Notes: generated by a model from the letters alone, not told the origin. A stretch of 64,000 bases of DNA from Microbacteriaceae bacterium (GCA_004297935.1 SCRE01000006.1:452797-516796); one strand, 5' to 3'. Shown: positions 17,659-25,887, numbered from the stretch's first letter. Translations and numbers: made by a program.

Positions 17659-18239
17659 TGCTTGCCACGGCTCGTTTCCAGCTTTAGTGCCGTGCGAACG
17701 TGCCTCACAGCCAACTCTCGGCCAGGGCCGGGTCCGGGTCGATCGTGTCGTCGGCTTGGTAGGTGAGGACGATCAATTGTCGCAGGCAGTAATTACGCAG
17801 AGTTGTGGGGAAATCGTCTGCAAGCCTGTTGTAGACGACGCGTCACTGTTTGCGGGCAACGACAAGCCAGAGGTGCGCAGCAGGCATAGTGCGTAGGGGA
17901 CGGACCTAGCGGACAGGAGTAGCAGCGAGATCACTGGGGCCCTGGCTGGTCCTCGGCCCACGCGATCGCGCGAAAAAGGGAGGGAACCCACGCCGGAGCA
18001 GACACTCCCACGATCAGAAGACCTTCTCATCGACGCCACCTCGAATGCGAAAGGCTCGCGCTGACCGGAATAGGCTCACCGAGGCACCAGCGCAGACTTT
18101 TAGACCTGACGCCGCCGGAACCCGCGTCACAAGTGAGCTCGAATCCTCTAAGCAGATCCTTCTCTTCTGGATTTGAATGAATGGACGTATGCTACCGTAG
18201 GTAGTTGCAAGAACATGAGCAGGAACGTGAGGTGCGGCG
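17659..18239. other. Intergenic upstream of the relaxase, oriT candidate region
   Basis: 581 bases without a convincing gene. A CACGGC/GCCGTG inverted repeat lies just past the Sco-TlpA stop without a T-run. The 3' end carries the TACC-N3-GGTA operator. MobF relaxases usually nick near their own gene, so this is the likeliest place for the transfer origin, but no nic motif was identified. Confidence 0.35.
18193..18209 (+). promoter_or_regulatory. Second TACC-N3-GGTA operator, at the relaxase gene
   Basis: TACCGTAGGTAGTTGCA matches the minus-strand reading of 1463-1479 at 15 of 17 positions. It ends 30 bases before the relaxase ATG. A GAGGTG ribosome-binding site follows at 18230-18235. The common site suggests that excision and transfer are under one regulator. 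Confidence 0.5.
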
Positions 18240-21200
18240 ATGAAGGGCGGTGTGATCCTGTTCCGGGGCTCCGGCTCGGACGCGCGCCGTTACCTGGAAT
18301 CAGACCGTTCTCGGGCGGACGAGTATTACCTGGAGGGTGGGACCGTTCTGGCGGAGTTCGCCGTGATTGACGCGCAGGGGCGCGTGATCGGCGAGGGCGC
18401 GCTGACGCCGGACGAGTACGCGCAGTGGGTCGACTGGGTCAACCCGCTCACGGGGGAGTCGATGGGAACCCCGCGGCAGGCGGGCGAAGGTCGGCAGGGC
18501 TCGCCGCGGTTCGCGGAGATGGTCGTGAACGCGCCGAAGTCGCTGTCGATCGCGGCCGCGCTTCATCCGGATGTGTCGGAGGCGCTGGATGCCGCGCAGC
18601 GGGACGCGATGGGGGAGATCCGGTCGTGGCTCGGCCAGCACTCTGTCACCCGTGTCGGGTCGCGTGGGAGGCAGGAGGTGGTGCCGGTCGAGCAGCTGGA
18701 AACTGTCTCGGTCGTGCACAAGACCTCGCGGGCGGGTGACCCGCATCGGCACATCCACTTCCAGATCGGGACGCGCGTGTGGGCGGCGGGTGCGTGGCGG
18801 GGGCTGGATACGGGGGCGCTGTTCCGGCAGCAGGGAGCGATCCGTGCCCTCGGAACGGCGGTCATGGCCGCGCACCCGCAGCTCGCCGCGGTCCTTGACG
18901 CCCACGGGCTCACTCTCGGCCCGGTGACGGGCGAGGTCGCGGAGTTGCAGCCTTACAACGCCATGATGTCGAAGCGCGGCGAGCAGGTTGCACGGAACCT
19001 TGCCAAGTTCGAGGCGGAGTGGCGTGCGGCGCATCCCGGCGAGGCGCCCGGCCCGGTCGCCATGTCGAGACTGACCGCGATGGCATGGGATCACGAGCGG
19101 CCGCACAAGAAGCCGGTCAAGCTCGGCAGCGAGGCCGCCTGGCGTACCGAGTTGGAGGAAGCTGGCTATACTCCGAAGCCGAAGCGCGTGCCGGTGCGTG
19201 CGCCGGTGTCGCTGGATGACCTGAGTGTGCAACAGATGGCAGGCCGTGCGTTGGATCGTTGCGCCGCTGCTGCATCGACGTGGACGGTGCACGACATTCA
19301 GGAGCACGTCACGCGGATCATCACCGAGGCCGGCGTGCGCGCTGAACCTGCGGCGTTGCGCAACCTCGTTGCACTCACTACTCGGCTCGCCGTCGAAGAT
19401 TGCCTGTCCGTGCTGCCGCCCGACTCGGTGCAACCCGAACACGTCACGCACCTGACCTCGCTGCACGTCGTCGACGTCGAGACGCGCCTGCGCGACCTAC
19501 TCGCCGCCCGCGCAAGCACCGATCCAAGTCGGTTGCCGGAAGTGGCGCGCCTAGTTCGCACCCGGAACCTCGACCCGGAGCAGGCGCAGGCGGCAGCCGC
19601 AGTTGCCTCGACCGACCCGCTCGTGGTCGTGGAGGGCGCCGCTGGCGCGGGTAAGACGACCATGCTCGCGGCCGCGATCGAAGCCGCCACAGCACAGGGA
19701 CGGACGACCCGGATCGTCACGCCGACGAAGAAAGCCGCCGACGTCGCCCACCAGGAACTCGGCGTGGCAACGAACAGTGTCGCGAAGCTTGTCCACGAGC
19801 ATGGTTGGCGGTGGAACCGCGACGGCGTGTGGAGCCGCCTGGCCCCGGGCGAGACCGACGCCGAGACGGGCGCCAGGTACACCGGCCCACCGAAGAACGC
19901 ACAGCTCGCGCGGGGCGAGCGGGTCGTGGTCGATGAGGCCGGGATGCTCGACCAGGACACCGCGCTCGCCCTGCTCACCGTCGCGGGCGAGCACGGCGCG
20001 ACCCTCGCGCTGGTCGGGGACCGGGCACAGCTCGCCGCGGTCGGACGCGGGGGCGTGCTGGGCATAGCCGCGCGGCTCTCGCCGGGCATGTTCGACCTGA
20101 CGACGGTGCATCGCTTCACCGATCCCGAGTACGCGGAACTCACCGTGCGGATGCGCTCCCGGGAGCACCCGGCGCTTTTGTTCGACCGGCTGCACGCTCT
20201 CGGCCTGGTCATGTTGCACGAGAGCGTCGAGGACATGCAGGAGACGATCGCGCACAGCGCCCGCGACGGGGACGCGATCACCGTGGCGACGAATGACGAG
20301 GCCCAGCAGCTGAACGCGCGCATCCGTGACGAGCGGGTGCGTGCCGGCGTGGTCGACGATCGCGGCACGGTCACCGGCAGCGACGGCCTCAGTATCGGCC
20401 GGGGTGATGTGATACAGACTCGGCAGAACGACGCCGACGTGCAGGTGGCGAACCGGCAGACGTGGACCGTGCAGAGCGTCGGCGGCGACGGGACCGTGTG
20501 GGCGAAGGAAGCGGGCAGCGGCCGGAAGCGGCACCGCACCGTGCACCTGCCCGCCGAGTACGTGGCCGAGCACACGCACCTGGGCTACGCCTCCACCGCC
20601 TACGGGGTGCAGGGTGCAACCGTGACCGAGTCTCACACCGTTCTGAGCGATGCGCTCGACGCCTCCGGTGTCTATGTCGGCATGACTCGCGGCCGCGAGG
20701 CGAACCGGCTGCACGTCGTCGCAGTCGACCTGGACGACGCGCGGGAGCAGTTCGTCGCCGCACTCGAGCGCGACCGCGCCGACCGTGGCCTCGTCGCCGC
20801 GACCCAGGCCGCGCGCCAAGCCGTCGCCGGGCTCTCGGTCGATGGGCCCGTGCGCGTGGTCAGCGGTGAACGCGCCCGCCTGACCGAGCAGATCGAGCGC
20901 GCAGAGCGCGAGGCTGTCCGGTGGGAGCGCGCAGTAGCCGCGCTGGAGCATCAGGCACGGGAGCATCGGGCCGAAGCCGACGAGCAGCAGGCGTTCACTG
21001 CCACCGCAGGGGAAACTGCCGCGCGGGTGCGGGCCGAGGTCGCCGCGCCGCTCATCGAGCAGGCCACCGCAGACGGACACGCCTACCTCGCCGCACGGGA
21101 ACAGGTGTGGGCGGCATCGGACGCTCACCGTACCGAGCGCGGGCTCCGCAAGCGCCGCGCCGCCCGCGCCCTCACCGCGGCCTCCAATGAGCACGGCCGG

Positions 21201-21662
21201 ATCGAGATGGCCGGACGGCGACGTTGGGGCAGACTGCCGGAGGCGGCCGCAGGGATCGAGCCGTGGGCCGCATCGGTGGCGCAGCTGGAGGCCGACACCG
21301 ACCCGCGTGTGACCAGGACTCAGGAGCAGGCGAACGAGGCACGACAGGAACAGCAGCAGCTCACCGCCCGGCAAGCACGGGAGCGCACGGATCTCCGCCG
21401 CCAAGTATTCGGCGACCGCACCCCCAGCTCCGCCAAGGCACAGGCTGTCCGGTGGCGGGGGCGGATTGAGGTCGCCAGGCGCGATCTCGCAGCGATCGAG
21501 GCCTTGCCGCCTGTCGAGGCGGCACAGCTCATCCGCGCCCGTGCCGAGCAGGCGCAGCGGGAGGCCGCCAAGCGTCAGATCCGCGTCGCGCAGCTCCACG
21601 ACTTCACCCACCGCGAGCCCGATCACCGGCAGACTCCGCCCGATCGAGGACTCGAGCGGTAG
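18240..21662 (+). CDS. MobF-family relaxase-helicase (TraA/TrwC-like)
   Basis: An 1140-residue conjugative relaxase. The TrwC domain includes tandem Tyr29-Tyr30 (DEYYLEGG), candidate DNA nucleophiles, and the metal-binding HRHIH motif at 169-173 (DPHRHIHFQ). A RecD-like superfamily 1 helicase follows, with Walker A EGAAGAGKTT near residue 465, Walker B VVVDEAG near 562 and the late motif YGVQGATV. The last 250 residues are Glu/Arg-rich and probably coiled coil. It nicks oriT and unwinds the transferred strand. No coupling protein or mating pore is encoded in this element, which makes it mobilizable rather than self-transmissible. Confidence 0.93.
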   Translation: MKGGVILFRGSGSDARRYLESDRSRADEYYLEGGTVLAEFAVIDAQGRVIGEGALTPDEYAQWVDWVNPLTGESMGTPRQAGEGRQGSPRFAEMVVNAPKSLSIAAALHPDVSEALDAAQRDAMGEIRSWLGQHSVTRVGSRGRQEVVPVEQLETVSVVHKTSRAGDPHRHIHFQIGTRVWAAGAWRGLDTGALFRQQGAIRALGTAVMAAHPQLAAVLDAHGLTLGPVTGEVAELQPYNAMMSKRGEQVARNLAKFEAEWRAAHPGEAPGPVAMSRLTAMAWDHERPHKKPVKLGSEAAWRTELEEAGYTPKPKRVPVRAPVSLDDLSVQQMAGRALDRCAAAASTWTVHDIQEHVTRIITEAGVRAEPAALRNLVALTTRLAVEDCLSVLPPDSVQPEHVTHLTSLHVVDVETRLRDLLAARASTDPSRLPEVARLVRTRNLDPEQAQAAAAVASTDPLVVVEGAAGAGKTTMLAAAIEAATAQGRTTRIVTPTKKAADVAHQELGVATNSVAKLVHEHGWRWNRDGVWSRLAPGETDAETGARYTGPPKNAQLARGERVVVDEAGMLDQDTALALLTVAGEHGATLALVGDRAQLAAVGRGGVLGIAARLSPGMFDLTTVHRFTDPEYAELTVRMRSREHPALLFDRLHALGLVMLHESVEDMQETIAHSARDGDAITVATNDEAQQLNARIRDERVRAGVVDDRGTVTGSDGLSIGRGDVIQTRQNDADVQVANRQTWTVQSVGGDGTVWAKEAGSGRKRHRTVHLPAEYVAEHTHLGYASTAYGVQGATVTESHTVLSDALDASGVYVGMTRGREANRLHVVAVDLDDAREQFVAALERDRADRGLVAATQAARQAVAGLSVDGPVRVVSGERARLTEQIERAEREAVRWERAVAALEHQAREHRAEADEQQAFTATAGETAARVRAEVAAPLIEQATADGHAYLAAREQVWAASDAHRTERGLRKRRAARALTAASNEHGRIEMAGRRRWGRLPEAAAGIEPWAASVAQLEADTDPRVTRTQEQANEARQEQQQLTARQARERTDLRRQVFGDRTPSSAKAQAVRWRGRIEVARRDLAAIEALPPVEAAQLIRARAEQAQREAAKRQIRVAQLHDFTHREPDHRQTPPDRGLER

Positions 21663-21721
21663 CATGGCCAGCGGCCGTTTCCTGCGGCGGGCCTATCGGT
21701 CAAAACGCTCAGTATCCGGTC

Positions 21722-21767
21722 GTCGAAACGACTAGTTAGATCCTGTCGAAACGACTAGTTCAGGATC
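21722..21767. repeat. Tandem 16-bp direct repeats with overlapping hairpin
   Basis: GTCGAAACGACTAGTT occurs at 21722-21737 and 21745-21760 (period 23), and each copy contains the dyad GTCG-AAA-CGAC. GATCCTG (21739-21745) and CAGGATC (21761-21767) add a perfect 7-bp inverted repeat around the second copy. It may terminate the relaxase transcript or act as a protein-binding site. Confidence 0.6.
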
Positions 21768-22002
21768 GCCCAAGTGCTAGTTTTTGGTCTACGTCGATTC
21801 CGTTCCCGATCCAGCGGCAATGGACGGGCGTTCACTTACCGCGCGTTCGCGCCCAGAGACGACATCGAGGTGATCGGTCCGTGCTTCTCCGAGTCACTGG
21901 GCGCCGAAAGCATCTGAACGAGCACCCTCCTGCGGCGGGCGACTTCGCTGGGCGCGCGGCTGTTTCCTGGCCGATGTCAGCGCGCCGTCGTACACTCGAT
22001 GC

Positions 22003-22254
22003 ATGACACCGAAGCTGGCGGACTACATCGAGGCGGGCTACTCGCTCACCCCGGACGAGCGCCTTCAGGCTGCTCGCATGCTGCGGCTCAGCGTGGACCA
22101 GGACACCGGCAGTGACCCGGCAGAGGTCGAGGCCGCTTGGCGTGACGAGATCGGCTCCCGCGTCGATGACATCCTCGCGGGCAAGGTCGAGCTGGTCGAC
22201 GCGGACGAGACCTACCGGATGCTGTCGGCCGAACTCGCGTCGAAGCACAGGTGA
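22003..22254 (+). CDS. Antitoxin of a ParDE/RelBE-type module (copy 1)
   Basis: 83 residues beginning MTPKLADYIEAGYSLTPDER, of the small addiction-module-component type that accompanies ParE-like toxins. It is strongly similar to the protein at 24201. A TACACT -10 hexamer (21991-21996) ends 6 bases before the ATG with no Shine-Dalgarno sequence, so the mRNA is likely leaderless. The stop overlaps the toxin GTG by 4 bases. It lies near the right end of the first element, where it would punish loss of the element. Confidence 0.78.
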   Translation: MTPKLADYIEAGYSLTPDERLQAARMLRLSVDQDTGSDPAEVEAAWRDEIGSRVDDILAGKVELVDADETYRMLSAELASKHR

Positions 22255-22562
22255 CGCTCGCTCAGCGCGAGCACCCCGAAGCGCGCGCCGAACTCCGCGT
22301 CGGAGCCAACTGGTACGAGGATCCGGCGACAGGTCAGGAACTGCTTGACGCAACGCTGCAGGCGCGGCGGAGCATCGACGAGATGCCCGGTGCGTGGCCC
22401 CCGATACGCGGCTGGGACCGGGAGCCGGTCGTCCGGCGCAAGGGCGTCATCGGCTTCCCCTACGGGGTGATCTACTACGTCACCGTCAGCGAGATCGTGA
22501 TCGTTGCCTACGCCCACGAGAAGCGTCGACCCGGCTACTGGAAGCACCGCATCGAGGCCTGA
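22251..22562 (+). CDS. ParE/RelE-type toxin (copy 1)
   Basis: 103 residues with the RelE-fold pattern: N-terminal helix (HPEARAELRVGANWYED), then strands including VIYYVTVSEIVIVAYAHEKRRPGYW. Family members are ribosome-dependent RNases or gyrase poisons. The basic HEKRRPGYWKHR end resembles many ParE toxins. GTG start at 22251 inside the antitoxin stop (GTGA). Confidence 0.78.
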   Translation: MTLAQREHPEARAELRVGANWYEDPATGQELLDATLQARRSIDEMPGAWPPIRGWDREPVVRRKGVIGFPYGVIYYVTVSEIVIVAYAHEKRRPGYWKHRIEA

Positions 22563-22951
22563 GCCCGGCCGAGGTAGCTACTTGGACTTTTCCTCTACGA
22601 AATCAGCGACACGATTCAGGATGACTTCGCGCCAGGATGCGTCGATCCCGGCCTGGTCGAAGTCGGAGTGCTCAACCTCGCACCGACGACCATCTCGCAC
22701 GAGCCGCGAGTCGAACTGCTGGCAGCACGGTGCCAAGGGCTATCCCAGAGCTCTCAGGAAAGTCCGCCAGGTGACCCCCAGGTGACCCCGCGCCTCCCGA
22801 GGATGCAGTTTCGGGCCGATTCTGGCGTGTGAGGAGTGCAGGGCGTGTGAGCCGTGCGATGCCCAGACTTCCCTGTAAACACAAGGGAATGGGGACCGGC
22901 CAGACTGGAACCGCAAGAGAGACGTCGCATAGTTCGGCATAGTGCACCACG
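22563..22951. other. Intergenic right end of element 1
   Basis: 389 bases between the toxin gene and the tRNA repeat. It contains the 20-bp direct repeat at 22770-22789 and no convincing gene. Confidence 0.45.
22770..22789 (+). repeat. Right copy of the 20-bp element-end direct repeat
   Basis: Identical in sequence and orientation to 93-112. It lies 162 bases inside the right attachment site, as an integrase arm site would. On the minus strand the surrounding frame reads like an integrase C-terminus (ARGHLGVTWR), so a decayed integrase tail is an alternative explanation. Confidence 0.5.
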
Positions 22952-23007
22952 CTGCTAAGGTGGAGACCCCGTAAGGGGTCCGAGGGTTCAAATCCCTCCG
23001 TCTCCGC
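22952..23007 (+). repeat. attR of element 1: 56-bp 3' half of tRNA-Ser(GCU)
   Basis: The copy runs from the anticodon loop (CTGCTAA, anticodon GCT) through the long variable arm and T arm to the acceptor end CGTCTCCG. There is no 5' half upstream, so it is not a working tRNA. It is identical over 56 bases to 24884-24939, and its end matches the left edge of the window. Confidence 0.85.
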
Positions 23008-23406
23008 ACAAAATATCTGGTCAGCGTACAGTTTAGAGCGGTAGCGGCTTCGCTGTCAGGTACTGATTGGGTTGTGCGACCCTGTTCCTTGTGTACTCGG
23101 CGTGTACCGGGGACTCCACCCGGAAAGGATGGAGGACCTGGCTGAGTGTTGCCGTCGAGACTCCTTGAAGCCCCCAGGATTTGCAGGCGGGCGTGATGCA
23201 CCTCAATCTGAGGGCGTCGACTTCGCAAGCACGGAATCGAGGAGATCTTGTCCGTCGCTCACCGACCCGCGCACTACGTAAGACAGCTGGTCGAGTGCCT
23301 CAAGCTAGCGCCAATGCCGTTCAGTTAAGGATCCTGGAGGCCAACGTGAGCGAGATGAACCCTGGGGTTCTGGGCGATCGAATTACATAACTGCAGTTCG
23401 ATTCGC
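23008..23406. other. Intergenic left part of element 2
   Basis: About 400 bases after the tRNA repeat. No gene is recognised. The distal part contains the left arm of the inverted repeat at 23313-23422. Confidence 0.4.
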
Positions 23407-23422
23407 TTAACTGAACGGCATT
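23313..23422. repeat. Perfect 17-bp inverted repeat flanking 76 bp
   Basis: AATGCCGTTCAGTTAAG at 23313-23329 is the exact reverse complement of 23406-23422. The right arm contains the stop codon and last residues of the gene at 23407. Possible roles are a long terminator stem or ends of a short mobile or invertible segment. Confidence 0.6.
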
Positions 23423-23823
23423 GCGTCTAGCTCGCGCTCCGTTGCTAGCCATGCCCTGCTCCGGCGTGCGGGGCCACTCGGGGCGAAGTCGGCTCGGTTC
23501 TTCCATAGCTCGACAATGTGGCTGGCGAGGTAGCGTTCGGAGAGACGCGCCTCGAAGTGGTGAAGGAAGCCGGCGATGACCCTAACTTCGTGCAGGGTCC
23601 GGGCCAGGGAACTGGCGCCTGAGGGGTACCCTGTGACTGTCAGCACGAATATCTCCTCGATGAGCACCAGCGATCGAGCATGCAACTGAACCAAAGCCTG
23701 GGCCTTGGGTAACGTCCGCGCACTTGTGGGCATCCAATCGCTCAGCGCGAGGTTGTTCACGTGGCCGCCGAGTTGTACACAACCGGCGAACAAGAATCGC
23801 GTCGTTCCGAATGCCTCGCCCAC
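23407..23823 (-). CDS. Helical protein resembling DUF5677, possibly 5'-frameshifted
   Basis: 138 residues, mostly helical, with the region SLVLIEEIFVLTVTGYPSGA then RTLHEVRVIAGFL that recalls DUF5677-type proteins found in mobile and defence islands. The GTG at 23823 gives a short product. The frame reads coding-like further upstream (TWDRAVWGLGPFGDLVGEAF) but without a start codon, while an ATG near 23864 in another frame reads MTRSNLGSRGLGP, so a one-base insertion near 23840 is possible. Function unknown. Confidence 0.45.
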   Translation of the reverse strand: MGEAFGTTRFLFAGCVQLGGHVNNLALSDWMPTSARTLPKAQALVQLHARSLVLIEEIFVLTVTGYPSGASSLARTLHEVRVIAGFLHHFEARLSERYLASHIVELWKNRADFAPSGPARRSRAWLATERELDAMPFS

Positions 23824-23906
23824 CAGATCACCGAAGGGACCCAGGCCCCAGACCGCGCGATCCCAAGTTCGAGCGCGTCATTCAACAGGTCGGCGAGGTG
23901 CCGGCC

Positions 23907-24065
23907 CTAGAACTCGTCGGTGTCGCTGATGAGGTACTCGCCCTGTTCCCGTCTCTGCGGCTTGTGGGTCCGTGCGCCTCTGATCCGGCGTGAGATGCGG
24001 GTGAGGATGGCATCTTCCTGCTCGGGTGTGGGCCGCTCAGCCGACTCGCGATCTTCTTGGTCCAT
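23907..24065 (-). CDS. Hypothetical small charged protein, 52 residues
   Basis: Frame starting ATG at 24065 reads MDQEDRESAERPTPEQEDAI and continues with an Arg-rich middle to the end DTDEF. The strongly biased charged composition suggests a real soluble small protein or the start of the locus that continues at 23823. No family recognised. Confidence 0.4.
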   Translation of the reverse strand: MDQEDRESAERPTPEQEDAILTRISRRIRGARTHKPQRREQGEYLISDTDEF

Positions 24066-24200
24066 GGCAAAAGGCTAGGACCACCGGGCAGGCCGTCGGC
24101 ATCAATGGCGGCGTGGAGCTCACGCCAGCCTGAAAGCCCGCGAATTGCCATCGAGCCGGAGTCCCTGGTTGGTGTCGGCTTGTCGCTCTACACTTGATGC

Positions 24201-24452
24201 ATGACTCCGAAGCTGGCGGACTACATTGAGGCGGGCAAGGCCCTCGACGCGGACGAGCGCCTTGAGGCGGCCCATCAGCTCCTGCTCAGCGTGGATCAGG
24301 ACGCGGGCGCGGATCAGGCCGATATCGACGCTGCGTGGGACGAGGTCGTCGACCGCCGTGTCGAGGAAATCGTCAGCGGCAAGGCCAAGCTCGTTGACGG
24401 GCGCGAGGGTCTTGTCCGTATTCGCGCCGAGTTGGCCGCTCGTCGCGCGTGA
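24201..24452 (+). CDS. Antitoxin of a ParDE/RelBE-type module (copy 2)
   Basis: 83 residues, same length as and clearly paralogous to the protein at 22003 (shared MTPKLADYIEAG, DERL, LSVDQD). The promoter context is conserved too: TACACT at 24189-24194, 6 bases from the ATG, with no Shine-Dalgarno sequence. The stop overlaps the next GTG by 4 bases. It sits just inside the second tRNA repeat. Confidence 0.8.
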   Translation: MTPKLADYIEAGKALDADERLEAAHQLLLSVDQDAGADQADIDAAWDEVVDRRVEEIVSGKAKLVDGREGLVRIRAELAARRA

Positions 24453-24766
24453 CGTTCGCCTGGCGTGAGCACGATGAGGCCCACGAGGAGCTTCGCGCCG
24501 CCGTCCACTGGTATGAGGACAAGCGCGAGGGTTGGGGTGACAGCATCGCCGATGCGGTGGAGAGCGCAGTCGATAGCATCCTCGATCCCTCGATCAGCTG
24601 GGGCTTTTACCGGGGCCGCCGCCGAACACCACAGGTCTATTCACGGAGTGTTGCCGGTTTTCCGTTCGACATCATCTATCTCCTGATCGACGGCGAGGTT
24701 TACATCGTCGCCTACGCTCACGAGCGTCGGCACCCCGGCTACTGGGAGCATCGCGTCAAGGGCTGA
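24449..24766 (+). CDS. ParE/RelE-type toxin (copy 2)
   Basis: 105 residues with the RelE-fold layout: helix HDEAHEELRAAVHWYEDKREG, strands VAGFPFDIIYLLIDGEVYIVAYAHE, and the basic ending RRHPGYWEHR. Paralogue of the toxin at 22251, diverged enough that cross-neutralisation by the other antitoxin is uncertain. Confidence 0.8.
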   Translation: MTFAWREHDEAHEELRAAVHWYEDKREGWGDSIADAVESAVDSILDPSISWGFYRGRRRTPQVYSRSVAGFPFDIIYLLIDGEVYIVAYAHERRHPGYWEHRVKG

Positions 24767-24883
24767 CCGTGGGCGTTGGCCAAGGTCCCGTGAGGGTCCC
24801 AGCGTCTGCCGATAACGCCGAATCCAGCGTGTTTGAGGTGCAGGATCGCACGATTTCTGCACCGCGTGCATACGTGGCTGGCC

Positions 24884-24939
24884 CTGCTAAGGTGGAGACC
24901 CCGTAAGGGGTCCGAGGGTTCAAATCCCTCCGTCTCCGC
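24884..24939 (+). repeat. Second 56-bp tRNA-Ser(GCU) 3'-half repeat (att)
   Basis: Identical to 22952-23007 over all 56 bases. It ends the 1.9-kb integrase-less segment carrying toxin-antitoxin copy 2. No 5' half of the tRNA is present. Confidence 0.85.
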
Positions 24940-24945
24940 CCTATC

Positions 24946-24989
24946 ATGTCTCGGGACATCGTTCATAGATGTCTCGGGACATGGTTCAT
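24946..24989. repeat. Tandem 21-bp repeats resembling an IS end
   Basis: Two 21-base units (24946-24966 and 24969-24989) differ at one position; each contains the dyad ATGTC-TCGG-GACAT. They lie between the tRNA repeat and the orfA fragment. A diverged relative follows the third tRNA-like repeat near 28540-28565, suggesting that the same type of end was duplicated. Confidence 0.5.
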
Positions 24990-25162
24990 ATTTCGCTCTT
25001 CTTCGGGAGGCCGGCCGGCGGCGCGGGAGCGAGCCACTTCCTGAGCGTCATCGGGCGAACCCCGAAGTCCGTCGCGATCTGCTCCAACGTCACGCCGGGC
25101 TCACGGCTCTCGGAAACGCGCACAACATCGTCGCTGAACTCACTCGGATAGGGCTTAGGCAC
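24986..25162 (-). pseudogene. IS3-family OrfA fragment
   Basis: From GTG 25162 the frame reads VPKPYPSEFSDDVVRVSESR then GVTLEQIATDFGVRPMTLRKW, the classic N-terminus of IS3-type OrfA with its helix-turn-helix. It ends after 58 residues without the coiled coil, and no orfB follows. It is a remnant at the boundary of segment 3. Confidence 0.75.
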
Positions 25163-25338
25163 AAAGACGTCCTTCCAGGCCACACCCACTGGCAAGCCAG
25201 ATCAGATATCACCGATCCGTGTAGCAGACCCTTCTCAACCTCATCCGTGAAATGGTGGACGGCATTAGGTCTGTCCCAGATCAGACTCGTTCAGCGCTCG
25301 CCAAGGGAGTCCATCGGGCGTTGACTGATGCGTGAAGC

Positions 25339-25878
25339 ATGATGGACCACGTGAACGAGACAACGCGACTCGAAAACGAGTACGGCATAGTGGCATTCTC
25401 CTTCGCGCTGCGAAGGGAGAACCAAGAGCCGAACCCATGCAACGAGCGCCTCGCGGCCAACGTTGAACGAGCAGTGGAACAAGTCCCGGGAACGCCAGCT
25501 GTGATCGCCCAATGGGAGGTCGCTCGCGCACTGAAACCGCTCCGCGGAACGGTGGACAAGGTTGTCGGCCCAGACGCTGATGACGAGTACCTTGGCAGCG
25601 AACAGGTCTGGGAGGACGCAAAACAAGTGCTCAAGGAACGGGGGATCAATCGTGTTGTGCTGATCGCCCAACCATTCCTTCATCTTTCAAAGGTGGCGCG
25701 ACTCGCCCGGAACGACGGCTATGACATCATACGATTCCAAGTCCGCGGCATCGGCTTCGACAATACGAAAGAAAACACACAATGGTGGACGCGGGGTCCT
25801 GTTCGCCTCGCAGCGTACGCCCTCCCCCAAATGCTCGCGGGCATACATGGCGGGAAGCCCGCCAGAGGTCATACCTAA
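25339..25878 (+). CDS. Hypothetical protein, weak DUF218/YdcF-like features
   Basis: 179 residues, soluble. The layout of a helix, a strand GINRVVLIAQPFLHLSKVAR, and a further alpha/beta segment GYDIIRFQV is reminiscent of DUF218/YdcF folds, in which a nucleotide-like ligand is bound. The similarity is too weak to name it. ATG at 25339 or 25342. It ends 9 bases before the convergent 4-TM gene at 25888. Confidence 0.5.
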   Translation: MMDHVNETTRLENEYGIVAFSFALRRENQEPNPCNERLAANVERAVEQVPGTPAVIAQWEVARALKPLRGTVDKVVGPDADDEYLGSEQVWEDAKQVLKERGINRVVLIAQPFLHLSKVARLARNDGYDIIRFQVRGIGFDNTKENTQWWTRGPVRLAAYALPQMLAGIHGGKPARGHT

Positions 25879-25887
25879 TCCCCGAGC

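Noticed and set aside
22952..23007. A complete tRNA-Ser gene at the 56-bp repeat
   Set aside because: Only the 3' half is present; no acceptor or D-arm 5' half could be found upstream.
23724..23993. Plus-strand frame in segment 2
   Set aside because: Arg/Pro-rich composition, opposite two more plausible minus-strand frames.
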